NCBI GenBank assembly: GCA_025403435.1 | Contig: JAJQZP010000046.1 | Location: 310,001-374,000 of the forward strand | Length of the DNA stretch: 64,000 nucleotides | Source of the DNA: Artocarpus heterophyllus | Taxonomy: Eukaryota > Streptophyta > Magnoliopsida > Rosales > Moraceae | Direction: 5' to 3' | Shown: piece after piece, positions 47,330 to 63,274 of the stretch | Position numbering within the stretch: the first letter of the stretch is position 1 | Layout: each line of letters begins with the position of its first letter | Notes under the pieces: model-generated | The model's input: the letters and a program-made list of their open reading frames with translations, nothing else | Database searches by the model: none | What the model was told of the DNA's origin: nothing | Translations under genes and position numbers: made by a program

Positions 47330-50073
47330 TATGGCACGGCCTTTCTATTGGATAACCTCAGTGTTTATAGTGTTACAAAAGCAATCTTAATCTAACTCAA
47401 GTATTGAAACTTAATCTAATTCAAACATTAAAAAATATGAAACTAGATAATGAGAAAATAACTAGTTAACGTAAAGGAAATTTAAACTAAACCTTAATAT
47501 TTACAAATTTAAATTATTTAGTTTTATCTCAAGTAATAAATCTTCATTACTAACTAGGATTTGAAGCAAGCAACTTCACCCTTACAATATGGTAGGGAAG
47601 AAAAGTGGAGAGACCGTAGAGGGAATTTTGAGAAACTAATGTGGTTTGATTGGAGTGATTTTGGGAAGAAAATGAAAATAGAAGACATAAAAACTTTCGT
47701 GGGACTCGCACTTTTTAATTTCAGCCATCATTGGAGAGTAAAGTGAGGAGAGATGTGAAACTAATAACATATTAAGGGTGGTTTGATAGAGATTTTGCTT
47801 ATATTTTTAATAAAGTTGTGCCTTTCAATTAATATAGAATCAATATTTTTAAAATAGTTTAAGTGGACTAAATGATATTTAAATTTTCAATAAGCAATAA
47901 TAATGTTGTAAGGAAGTTTATGATGTTTTATTAAAACTTTGGCACAAATATCAAATCTATTTCATTCGGGCTTTTTAGAGAAACCACATTTTGGGTCTCT
48001 GTTTAGCAGGAATTCTAGAAACCGTTTTTAACTTTTTAAGTCCAAAAATTACATCTTGTAGCTTTGACTAAAAGCACATCTAAAGAGTCAAAATTCTTAT
48101 GACAGATTATTTAAACACTTTCAAAAATAGCTTTTAGATTCAAAAAGTCAAAAACAACTTCTAAAAAACTATGCCAAATAGGCCGTAAATCATCCTCAAA
48201 AGTTAATAGAGTCCTTGCTTCGGGAAAAAAAAAAGGATAATAAATAATAAATAAGAAGAAGAAGAAGAAGAAAAAAGAAAGAAAAGAAAAAGGTATTAGC
48301 AGTTTCGTGAATTCCTTCACTTTCACTTTTAATACCAAACAACAATTTCTATTGGTAGGGAAAATAATCCTACCGTAAAAGTTTCCTAGTTTCCATGTCT
48401 TATATTTTTTATCCCTCTTATTATTATTTTTTTCTCTATCTTACCAAACAGTGTTAAAAGGTCGAATAGAGAGAACTCAACTTTACTTATTTATACTTTG
48501 AAATCCGATAGGTTGTTTAATAAAATGGTTTTAACTTAAAAAATAAGTTCAAGTATTGTAGCATGTGAAACCTTTACATTATAGTGTATTTTTGCTCCAT
48601 ATTATAACATGTGAAAACTTTATATAGTAGACGATTCAAACTCATGAGTTAGAACTCATCTCTCAAACACAATGCGAGTTTATTTTTTTTGTTTTTGTCA
48701 ATATTCCTTAAAAGCCGAGTTTTTTTAGCCAAATATTAATTATCCTTTGAATTTCACGAGTGTGTGAACTTTTATGCGCGTATGAAATTGAGATGGTCAG
48801 TATTTGGATCGTAGCGAAAAATGGGAAAGGTATTGGTGGACAGGTCGTAGTCACTCCACTAGACGATTATGAAGAGATTCATAGCCTTATAATGATCCCA
48901 ATGGTGTGACATGCAAAAGAAAAATTCCAAAAAAGAAATGAATAGAATGAACATTTTTGTTTTAAGTTGAAGATATTTTACTGACGTTTTCCTAGATCTG
49001 CCTTTGTTGATCTCCATCATGAACCGCCAAAACGGAAGAGGAAAATTGTGGCAATGTAAGACCATAGAATTGAGAAAATGACCATCAAGGTTTCACAGGC
49101 GTCTTGGCCATTCGAATATGTCCAGGCTTCAAGTATGGCTGGGCATGGATTGGCGATGTATGACGACAACAGGAACTTTTAAGAAATAATGTGCAGGAAA
49201 CCAAAAGCAAGGCCCAACCTCTGGTCCTAACAAAAAGTAGGCGAAGTTTTTGGGTATTTTCTCCACCGGAAGTTTAGTTGTAGTGTTTATTTGCAATCAT
49301 GAATCTTCCCTAGAAGTCGATGTATAGAAAAGAGGAGGGTCTTTTCTCGTGGTCGAATCGCAATTCGCGAACAATACTTTTGTCAGCTAATTTTACAATC
49401 CTTAGGACATGGCAGCCCGGCCTTTCTTGAGATTGCTTGATATTGATAGACGATAATACCATAGATGTTGGAGTTTTTGGCACGGTTCAAGTCCCTAAGC
49501 GCATTTTTAAACACTCAAAACCCAGGTGGTGTGTTTTCCTTTGTTAAACATGGAAACTTGATATACAGAGAGAGAGAGAGAGAGAGGGAAAAACCTGTAA
49601 ACAACATTCATAGTTAGTAACTAGATTATTTCTCGTTTTGATTGGTTTTTCGATACAGGACCTAGATCTCAGGCCAAGATTTATCAATGAGATAAAATAT
49701 TAAGCTTTAAGTTGTAATATCGCAATTTGAATTATAGGGGAAATATATGACTTTAGAGTGAACCTGAAATCGCAACATATATGGGGTAAGATTTAGAAAG
49801 GAATGGTGCATCGAATTAGTTTTGATTACGACTCAGCATTGTATTTAAAAACCCAAACAAGAGCTCAATGCACATATCCAACCTATCATTCTTCTATTAC
49901 AATATAACCATTAAACAATCCTAGATCATTGTCCCCCAAACGACGACAGACATAACAATTCAATTGTCTCGAGAAAAATAAAAAAATAAAAAATAAAAAA
50001 GAGAAAAAGAAACTAGATAATATTCACCCCTGCATCCAGAATTGCCTGTCCACAAAACGGCTCCGCAAAAGGA
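47330..50073. other. Intergenic DNA, no gene recognised
   Basis: It contains a purine-rich tract near 48221-48292, a dispersed-repeat copy near 48520-48672 and a (GA) run near 49567-49586. The segment 49080-49540 is less AT-rich than its neighbours, but no coding frame was recognised in it. The right edge should hold the ARF 3' untranslated region. Confidence 0.45.
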
Positions 50074-52760
<2,687 letters not shown>

Positions 52761-55256
52761 AACCAACGCGGAAATATGGAGAGGAGAGAGTCGTCAACCA
52801 GAGAGGCTCATAGATTAGGTAACGGGGGAGACCACATCGGTTCCTTCCTCTCATGTGACCAAATTACCGAAACACCCCTCCGTCAGCTTATATTGCAAGC
52901 TAAATGTGTCAAGGTCTGTCCAATCATCAACCGCCACGTAATTATCTGGCCGCCACCGCACCCGGTGCGTGGCTAATTCGTCTATTTATTAATCGTTTTT
53001 ATTTAAAATAATTTCGCGGCTCCCAGATTTAAACGGCGAGAGTTTACTTTTCTTACAAAAATTATTAGAAAAGACGTTGTTTGGTTCGCTATAACTTATT
53101 TTGTTATAAGTAGTTTTGTATAATAGTTAGAATTATTGGTTAGAATTTTAAATATTGTAAGATGTGAAAGTTTTATATTATAGTAATTTTTTTCTTTTAC
53201 TGTAATATATAAAAGCTTTACACTCTCTCTAAAGAAAAAATTAATTGGAACCGTCTTTACCAAACAAGATACTAGTGTTTTTTAAAATATTTGAATTGAT
53301 AAAATATTTTTAACTTAAACAGTCAATTTGATATTTTTTGTATTTATTAGTATTAGGTATTTCAATTTTATGACTGTAATTTGTATTGGTATGAAATATA
53401 TTAATGAATTCTCTTCCTTTTCTTAATCTGAAATTGTAGTTATAGTCACATTATCAAGTGTTAAATCTTTTTGTTTTCTTATTCTAGTTTTTTTTTTTTT
53501 TACTTATTGTTAAAAATAGTAGAGAAATATTTTTCACTCTTTTATTAAAGAAAATTTGATAGTAAAACATGAAAAATCACGATGGAGTTTAATTTTTTAC
53601 CGCTAACTTTGTATTAAATTTTGTTAATGTGCAATTATTTTTTTTCTCATGATTTTGATTAAACTTAACCATCGAAACAAAATGAAAAAAGAAAAAACAA
53701 TATGTGCCATCTCTCCAACCGAGGAATGACAGTCCTGTTTGTTCCGTAGGATTTAATACAATCACCCGACCTGTTAAATAACTCCGAATCCGACAAAAGA
53801 AATAGAAATTGTAAAATAAAAAGTAGGCATAGTTGTTGGTGGTTCACATTCATGGCCAATTTTCAAGAAATCAAACCAATTTATTGTCTTACGTGACAGT
53901 TTTACATTATAATCTATTTTTATCTTATATTATAAAATATAAAAGTTTTATATTATAACAATTAACAATTATAATTATATAGTTAAAACCACAACCTCAA
54001 TTCCAGCATAAATAGGAGAAAAAAGGGTCGTCCTGCCATTAATTTTAGACACAGCGTTGATGCACATTAACCACAGTCAATTCTGATATCTTCATTTATT
54101 TTAACCATAGTAAATAAGGTCTTTAAGATTAGATTCTGCACCTGAATAAATGCAGTCTCATACACGAGAAGGCAATATAGAAATCGATCTGCTACATGTG
54201 CAGACCTTAATAATTTGAATAAATATTTTTTTTCTCTGGAAAATACTATTGAATATTCTTATCGGATGCACAATTAACGCAAATAAACACGTCAGATTCC
54301 ATCAAATTCACAAGATAGTTTAATCACGTCTGTTAAGATCTACCAAGCTTTTTTTTTTTTTGGGTGATAGAAAACATCTACCTAGTTTGGTGTAACACAA
54401 TCATGTCATTTATAGATCCTGCCGGGCCATTTGATTGTTATTATTATTTTTAAAAAAGAAAATATGATTAACTATTTGGCACAATAAGCAACACACAAAA
54501 TTCAGCGACGATCTAAAAATTGGCTATCAAGGACTCTTAGCGGCCAAGATATGCCGGTCAAATTGGACTTCAGAACAAGTTTGATACATTTTCAGTACTT
54601 ACAATAATAATATATATACAAATCAAAACCTTCGATTATAAGATTTTTCTTCTAAAAATGTTATTCAACAAAGACCGAAAATAAGTCTATATACAAAATC
54701 ATAATATTATGGTTCCTTAAAGACATTAAACGGACCCTAAAAAAAAAATTAAAAGACATTAAATAAAGTTGTGTCATATCGTTTCAAATCAACATAGGAA
54801 GTTATACACAAACATACACGCATGGATACACTAAGCGCAGCTTCTCTCTTCTGTCCTTCCGGAGTATTACCCTACTGTTTCAGAAGTAAACTTTCAACCT
54901 CGATTTGGCTAGCTATCTGAACCTGATAAAAGGATTTAAAAAGAAATTGCTTTGGAATTCATTCATGTGTGCTCCAATTCACCATAGAAAGTTACCAGTA
55001 CCACCTGCAGAGATGTTAGCTGGCGAGTTCAGATTAGATCCACACACACACAGAAAAAAAAAAAAAAAAAAAGCTTTGCGAACGGTGGTCGCAGAAATTA
55101 AGATAAGGTAACCATCTAATTACGTTACTTCCCATACAATCTCCATGTGACTACGATTTCAGATGGTCATGGACCAATCTTTCCATTGCTTACACCTTTA
55201 CAACTAGAGATTAGCCCTCTATATATAATATAAGACAAACTCAACTTACCTGGGAT
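52761..55256. other. Intergenic DNA between VPS34 and ARF1
   Basis: Its right side should hold the VPS34 3' untranslated region and its left side the ARF1 promoter. Dispersed AT-rich repeat copies lie near 53078-53270 and 53885-53985. The minus-strand 64-aa frame at 53665-53859 starts with a hydrophobic stretch but resembles no known protein. No gene is called. Confidence 0.5.
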
Positions 55257-56869
55257 TTAGCGCCAGTATTGGGCCCACCGATGAATGGTCTCAACCATTT
55301 GAGGAAACAAGGCACTGACGCTTTCGTTGATTAGATCCTGGAAGAAATGAATAGAGGCTTCATCGTCCAAGTCCAGCCGGAACTTCTCTTGGAGCTACAT
55401 CACATCAATAGAGACTCAATTAGAGGAAAACAAACAATCAAATGATTCAGAAATCAGAGTATAATTGTACGGAGGTCACACCTTTAGAATGCCTTTTTCA
55501 GGATCAGAAGCTATGTCAGGAATGTTGGAGCCCGCCATTAGATAAAACAAGTTCAAAATAAGATTACTAGATTTCCGGAGAATGTTGTATGCTTCACAGC
55601 AATAGGATTTGAACCTTGTATAATATTGACTGCAGGAGGAAAAGCAAATCAGCCAGTTGATATCTTATATCAAGGTTTTTTTCTCCTCTCAACATCAAGC
55701 ATGAATAAGTTACCCACAGAATTACAAGATTACAGAAGCACAAATGCCGGTAAAAAAGATACCTTTCAGCTCCACCCATAGCCTCGACCATTTCTTTGCA
55801 CAGCTTCATAGGTGGAGGAAATGGCTTAGGATCACGACCAAGAATGAAACCAAAATCAACATGAAAAAGACGCCCATCATCCCGAAGGAGAAGGTTGTCA
55901 AGGTGCCTATAGACCAAAAAGATCAAAGTCTCACATACGTGCTTCATTTTTGGCATTCAGCCCATCACAATTAACACGCAAGAAAGTTAATTGTATGAAA
56001 ATATTATTAGAACCCAGTTAATAGTATACGGAAATGTTATGCCAACTTCAATTTCCAGTTTACTTGCACACATATCTAAGTTGATGATTACCTGTCACCA
56101 ATGCCCAGTATATACGTGATGACCGAGTATCCAGCACAGCTCTTTATAAATGTTTCAAGACAGGTTGCTGTAATACCAAATGGTCCGTGCTCATCTGGAT
56201 GAAACTTCTGAAGATAGCTTATGATGCTTCGATGCTCCGAGAGAATCTGGATATTAAAGGACCAAATCTAAGCAATCTGTGGAAAAATTCCAAAGACAAC
56301 ATATCCAACTAAAAATTGAGGGTACATGTTATATAAGCATGTCCTTGAACAAGCTTGTCAGCAGACTAGCATTACCCATATAAACAGGTTTACAGTGAGA
56401 GTTACAAGTTACCATTAACTTCTAGTTATAATAAGCACAAACGTAACTTGTTAATTATATAAGTAATTTGGTTCCTCGAAAGGTGTCCGAAGATTTTATT
56501 TGTATTGTCGAGGGAAAGCCAAATAAGCTTAAATTAAAGAAGCTTGTACGTTATATCTGATTTACATATAACACATGTTCAATACTAGCAGACCATATGT
56601 GCTCCTTTCATTAGGGGTAGAACTTTCTGGAAGAAAGAGCATATTATATCCTAATACCTGCGCCAAAGAACGGGATGGAATAAATTCTAGCATTCCTTCA
56701 TCTTGTCCTGTTGCTAGCACCTTATATGGAGTTAAGTGCAGGTCAAGATTTTCTAATTTAAGCAATCGGTCCATCAGAGATACCATTTGAACAACCTACA
56801 GGAGCCAATCAACAGATACCCAGGGTCACTGCATGTGCTCTAAGAAGAAGAAAAGAAAAGGGGCATGGA

Positions 56870-56937
<68 letters not shown>

Positions 56938-59900
56938 GTAGTTACTAATTGGTCTTGCCGAATATCATCCCCCTTTTTAAAGATTACTTTGCAGCTTCCA
57001 CCATTTTCCGTTCGAAATGTGAGGCGCAAAGGATGCAATGCACTTTTAAAAATTGATGACTCTGATGGCACAATCCCAGTGATAAGAACACCAGGATCCA
57101 ATGGTGACCGTATTGGCTGATATTAGAATACAAAACACATACCAAATGACACAATGTTCAGCAGTTGCATGAGTGGGATAGATACAATAGGAACATCATA
57201 TATAAGCCTCAGAGGCTGCACATATAGAATGTTCACCAGACAAGGACGTTGAAATTAAAGAACATACCTCTTCAAAATAAGTAAGCTCACTGAGAAGACC
57301 AGAAAGTAGCTGTCTAAGCTTTTCAATCTTCTTCTGAGTATTACCACGTACATTTCTTACATCTCTCATAATTGAGCACAACTGAGCTGTCAATTCAGTC
57401 TGACGAACCAAACTTTGCCATAATTTAAATCCATCTTCGTCATCATTCGCGCTACCTGACAACTGTTGCAAAAAGGTTATTGTTATTGAACTTCACCTAC
57501 AACAACTTAAATCAAATATTATTTTCTACTTAAATCTAATTCCACTTTTGAAGCTCTGCATATCGACTGTAATAGATGACCTATGTATGAATATGAAATA
57601 GCTTCTAAGAACTAATTTACAATAAAGCTACAAGCTATGCTTTACTTTTGTCAAAGAAAACAACTTTTTGTGCGCAAGAAAGCTATGCTAGGACTTCATG
57701 TTTCAAAGGAGATATGAGCACAGATTGTGTATCTTCCAATAAAGACAACATAAGATGTCAAAACTCACACCTTTATCATGTTCTCTTCCAGAATCTCATA
57801 GGTAGAGTAGAAACGTTTTGCATAGGCTGGATCATAAAGTTCCACAGCCACATACCAGCGAAGAAAACTTGCAAACTTGATATTCCGTAATGCTGCCAGA
57901 AGTCACAGACACAATCAAGATAGTGATTAAGCATTGAGATGCTAATATTCCTATACATTGATTCCACAGAACTATACTATGCATGGACACACACAGGCAA
58001 ATAAGAAATATAGAGCACATACATCGCTGTACAAGAAAATGAGATAGGCGAGATTTATCGGAACGCTCAAACCGGAGAGCCTGAACTAGTTGAAGTAAGT
58101 AGCATTGAAGCTCTTCATCATCAGCTCTTTCAAGAACACTGACAGCATATGCACGAACCTGGCACAAGGAGTTAAACTTATGGATTCTTATTAGATCTAA
58201 AATAAACATTTAGAGAGAGAAAAAAGAGATCAAAACCTTGAAGCATTCAATGCCGAATTCGCATTGGAAGAAAGGAATGTATGTATTAGCACAAAAACAT
58301 ATTATCCAATCACTTCACTGTACTTTTTTTCCCTCAAGTCTCATCAAGAATCAAAATAAACGGGAAAGAACTTTCTTATCTTGCACACACCAACCTCTTC
58401 ACTTTCAAAAACAGGAGATAATAGCTCCAATGCATCGCAGACATCAATCATTTCCCACCTGCCAATGAGTTCTAGTGCCTGTTTTGCTTCCTGAAAACAC
58501 ATTGATATAGCGATTAGCAATAAAAAATGAACTACCTCACACTCCATAATGCCATATAGCAATAAATGACAGTTAGATTGCAAATAGCAGGTGGTAACAA
58601 TTGAAATTTTCTAAGAAGTTCATCACGAAGGCAACAAAAAGAAAACGTCCTTCCTTAGCAAGCTCAATAATCCCTTTTTTCTAAGAACTGCTAACCTGAA
58701 CATCACTCCATTCAACACATCGAAGAAACTTCGTAAGAGCCCTCTTCTCAGACATCAATGAGAAACGGAATTTCCATAAAAGTTGTCTTTCATCTCCACT
58801 CAAAGTCCTTGTTGGTGGGTATTTTAGAATTCTTTGAATAGACCTAACACAAGGGCGGGCAACACGACACACTAATTAAACATAAAGACATAATGAAGCT
58901 AAATAAGACTGCCTTCGTGTAACACTTTCATGCTTACTTTCTTTCATTGATGCTTGGTTTGAGATCCCTGTCAATGACACCACGAGTCAAACTCCTAGCA
59001 AGCTTTAGTTGCTTGTGCTCGGAGGGATTTATCTTCCCCACTTCTGGATCCCAAACAGTGACAATTTCGTTTGTTGAAGCTATAGGTGATGGTAATAAGA
59101 AATTTGCTCCCGATTCCTTCCAGACAAATAAAAGTTCGACGACAAGAATCAATTTCATTGTACAGAAAATTGGAAATAGGTTAATCCAAAACCTTGTGTT
59201 TGAATTCCTTTAACAAAGCAACTTCAGCTCAGCATTCACAGACATTAATGCATAAAGCAAAATAAAAAGATAGTTACACGCAAAAGAATGAAGTAAAAAA
59301 GGACCAAGACTACAATGCACTTATCTAAAGATGTATTACTGCTTTGATCTAAACACACTTTTTTCTAACATGCATATAGTTCCAACTTCCAAACATATAC
59401 ACAAACATAAACATGAGATAACAATGGATATTAATTTCCACATAGTGGCATTACCTGAAACACAACTCGATGTTCAAACCCACCAAACTCAACAACCAGG
59501 TATAAATTAGAACCTCCATTCCTAGAGCTTTCACGGTCCTTGATTTTCTCAATACTTTTAAATGCAAGGCGATCAAGCCAGTCAACATGCTGGATCTGTC
59601 CCCTCTCGTACTTATTCATAAGCTTCTCCAAGCGCTCCAATTCCCCACGTTCATGCTTAGGGACCTATAGATAACAGCACAATTAATAATCCATGATGTC
59701 ACAGACTTGACTCAAAGCTACAACACTGCAGCAAATAATAACGAGACCTTTCCCGGAGTGGTTGTTGTAAATGATCCATCCGCAACTTTTCCCTGCCAAA
59801 GCCTAAGCTTTTGTTTCCCTGTTTTGAGTTGCCTTTTGCTATTAAATAAAAGAATCGTAGCCCCACCAATCAATTTCTCATCCTTCCCACGAGAAACGTC

Positions 59901-60774
59901 CCAAACCTACATGTCCCATTGCAAATAATAATAACAATAATCATATTATGACCTTGGACCATAAGAATGTGGGGGGAAAGGGGTAACACGAAATGGGTGA
60001 CAAACAAACAAAAGAAAATAAATCTTAAACTATTGACCCAACAAGGGATTTGAAGACCAAGCAGGAAAAAAATAACTCCTTTACTTTTGAGTACTTACTA
60101 AACAAGAGTCGGATAAAATTACACGTAGGAGAATCTCATAAAGCACCAAAAAAAGAGTGAAACTGCTAGCTTACTGTAAAAGCAAGTTGCGAGTGACCAG
60201 TTAAGTCTCGGTATTTCGTGCTTAATGTGATTAGTTCATTCCAACAATATATTGGTCCTTCAGATTCCAACCTTACCAAAGAAAAAAAAGAACAAAAATT
60301 TAGACACAAGAGAACACAGAAAAAAATGATTTTAATTAAGCCAAAAGTGGGTAAGAATCAAAGAAAACCTTGTTCTTATAGGAAGGCCAAACGGAGCACC
60401 ATCAATGTACAATGCGCACTCCACGTAGAGCTCTGCTAGTCTCTCCTCTGTCGTTGAATCAACTTCTAAACAAATAAAACCATCAAAATGTTTCAAAGTC
60501 AAGGCAATCGAGAAATTGTTTGATCAAATTTGGCCAAATTTTGTACAAATATTGCTGATTTAAACCGATAGCTATCATTTACGAAACAATTTCTCGATGA
60601 AATTGACTGAAGAGTTTCTCAATTTGATTGCTTATTTCTCGGGAAAATTTAGGGGAAAGTACCTGAGTTAGGGGATTTAGCGGGAGGCAAAGTGCCTTCC
60701 AAGCGATCGATTCGGAAAGTGACGGGAAGATTGATGTCGCACGACAAGAAGAATCGGAACTCGTTCCCGCTCAT
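55257..60774 (-). CDS. VPS34: Phosphatidylinositol 3-kinase VPS34 (class III PI3K catalytic subunit)
   Basis: VPS34 makes phosphatidylinositol 3-phosphate on endosomes and autophagic membranes, with VPS15 and ATG6 as usual partners. Seventeen exons join in phase: 60663-60774, 60369-60465, 60175-60271, 59748-59906, 59455-59664, 58938-59116, 58696-58843, 58395-58490, 58023-58158, 57771-57892, 57268-57462, 56946-57116, 56658-56795, 56092-56246, 55763-55906, 55482-55629 and 55257-55394. The protein is 814 aa, the same as the Arabidopsis protein. It begins [18 protein letters not shown], leading into the C2 domain. The helical PIK region follows ([34 protein letters not shown]). The kinase domain has [12 protein letters not shown], the catalytic loop DRHLDN at 671-676, DFG at 689-691 and the C-terminal HRWAQYWR. 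No broken junction was found. An AC/TC microsatellite abuts the donor of intron 12. Confidence 0.97.
56873..56936. repeat. Compound microsatellite (GT)23(GA)9 in a VPS34 intron
   Basis: The array lies in the intron between exons 56946-57116 and 56658-56795. It starts about seven bases inside the 5' splice site. Read with the gene the intron begins GTAACTACC followed by TC and then AC repeats. Confidence 0.95.
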
Positions 60775-63248
60775 CGTTCGTTCATAATGATTATCAAGGT
60801 TTTTGAAGAAAAAGAGAGAGATTGGTGAAGAAATTTGCGAGCGTAATTCAGAAGCAGAGTTCGTTGGTTTGATGGTTTTTGTTTAAGAAAACCGAACGGG
60901 ATGCAGTTCGTCTTGCCGTAGTTTAATTGGTTTGGGCCGTTTATCACATATGGCCCAATCCATAGTTTCATAGTATTCTGCATAAACTCGCGAAGATTAC
61001 ATGTGATGAGAAAGTTGTGCTTATTCATCACATTTTTTAAAATTTTATATTATACCATCATTTATATTATATATTAAATTATATCATTGTCATAAATAAA
61101 AATACATGGTATTTATAAAACATAAATTTTAAAATATGATATTTATAAGAATCCTCCTTTTGAAAACTCCCGTGTTACTTGTTGAATTTTGAACTTTTTT
61201 AATATTTAAAATTTTAAATTAATTTCACTTAGATAATGTTTAGTAATCAAGTTCTAACACCAAATTTTAATTAATATAGTGTAAAGCTTACGCGTACTAT
61301 AGGGTTTAAATTTTGACTTGATTCTCAAACACTTTGAATTTCTTCCACAAGACCGCACGAATTTTCAATTCTTTGTCTACTTTTATGAAATTCTAAAAGA
61401 TGTAGTTAAATAGGACTAGTTCAAAGTTCATGTAAAAAAGTTAGAGTTTTTAAATTTCAGATGAATAAAATGAGAATGATTTTAAAGTTGATAGGCACTG
61501 GTGAGAATAATACTTAAAAAATAATACTTAAAATGATAATTAGTTTAGTTTAGGTAAATTTATGAAAGTGTAGTTAAAATATAACAATTTTATATTTGCA
61601 ACAAAATGTGTTCTTATCGAATTTATTTGTGGATTTTTTTCTTAGAAGAAAAATTTGAAAGAATACTTATACATTTTCAAACGCATAAAACTAGATTCTT
61701 TTATTTAATGTTTTGGTTTAACATTTTTATAAAATTTTAAATTAGTTAAAATATTTTTCAGAATTTAGTCAATGACATTTATGTATTTTCTCTTCATATT
61801 TTGGGTCACAGATGATAAAATTAAAATAAGTTTTACAAATTTAAAAGAAAATTTCTATAAACAAAAAAATAAATAGAGAAAAAAATTAAAAATATAGAAA
61901 TGATAATTGCATAGTTATTCCAATTGTAGATATTAAATCTATAATTAAATTAAATTGGATTTAAACAAGATTAAAAGACTAATTAAGAATGACTGGGCCC
62001 TCTAATCATCGTTATTAGGTCTTAACAAACTTACAAATCAAGTAAGATATTAAGTAATAATAGGAAATATTAACAATAACTAGATATTCAATTTTATCCT
62101 ATTATTCTTCTTTTTTTTCCTTTTTCTTATTTTTTTTTTTTTTGGTTCTCACATGATACAATGGGCCGCAATGGGCCATCTCTAATCGAACCATTATTTT
62201 TTTGTTATTTTTTTATAGAAAAATTACGCCAAATAATATAGTTTAAATTTTTAACATGTTCTTTTTAAAAACTTAAATTTTTAATTTTATCTCATTCTAC
62301 TTCTTTTTCTTTTCGTTCTTATTTTGCAGCTTCTTGTTTCTCTTTATGTCATTTTATATTAAAATAAACTTGGTTTTAATTTAATTGAGCTATTTACTAA
62401 ACATTGTTTCATTTTAGTTTATTTATTTTTATTCCCAAATAATAATGGTTTAATTCACTCTTTCTCCATTTTTTATAACAATAATTTGGACGTTTATAAT
62501 AATTTTTTCCTTTTATTTTTACTTTGTTTTCCCTTCGGTTCTTTTAGCATGTTTTCATGTTGCCAATCAAAAAACGCTATTTGTTTTTTTTTATTAGCAG
62601 ACTTTAATCTCTTTTCATTTGTATATGTTCCATCCAATTTAAAAAAAAAAAAAAGCTGAACGAGCTTTTAATTTGTTTCTTTTTAATTAATAATTATATC
62701 AGTTTAGATAGATGCAAGCAAATAAAGGGGGGAAAAATCATAAAACTGTTTTTTTTCATGTGTTAAATCAATACATATGATTTAGAAATGAGCTAGGTCC
62801 ATAATTTATATAACTTAGCCTTAGTTTGGCAAATTAGTCAGAACTTTAAGTTTCAATTTATTACAATGTATTGTTCTTATATATCATAGTGAAATGCAAA
62901 AGTTTGCTACATTATTTAAATTCTAACTTTGTTTATAAACACTTTATTAATAATAGATTATAAATTGTATCAAAATATGAATCATTATTATAGCATGCGA
63001 AAGTTTTACTCTATACCAATCAAAAGTTTTGATTAGAACCAAATTTGTTATACATCATTATTACACATTTTTCTTTTAGTTCCATAATCTATATTGCTTA
63101 ATAATAGATTATAAATTGTATCAAAATATTGATGATCATTGTAACATGTAAGAGCTTTACTTTATAGTAACTAAAAGTTTTGGTTATGATTGATTTTGCC
63201 ATATACCATTATCATGCTTTTTTTTCTTTTTATTTTTTTTAATTTTAT
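60775..63248. other. Intergenic DNA upstream of VPS34
   Basis: The first 200 bases should carry the VPS34 leader and promoter. The remainder is very AT-rich with dispersed-repeat copies near 61235-61330 and 62820-63210. No gene was seen. Confidence 0.45.
62947..63215. repeat. Two diverged tandem units, period about 151
   Basis: The 32-base phrase starting TTAATAATAGATTATAAATT occurs at 62947-62978 and again at 63098-63129. In both units a GTTTTACT/GCTTTACT phrase and AAAAGTTTTGGTTA-like text follow. This is a local duplication of the dispersed AT-rich repeat. Confidence 0.65.
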
Positions 63249-63274
63249 TTTTCTTTCTTTCTTTCTTTCTTTCT
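63249..63274. repeat. (TTTC) microsatellite
   Basis: About six uninterrupted TTTC units in a longer pyrimidine-rich tract. Confidence 0.9.

Noticed and set aside
53665..53859. Possible small secreted protein (hydrophobic N-terminus)
   Set aside because: Only 64 codons, no homology, no promoter or conserved cysteines; AT-rich repeats nearby.
55744..55974. Plus-strand frames in the VPS34 region (also at 56833, 57648, 58238 and 59707)
   Set aside because: Antisense shadows of VPS34 exons and microsatellite translations.
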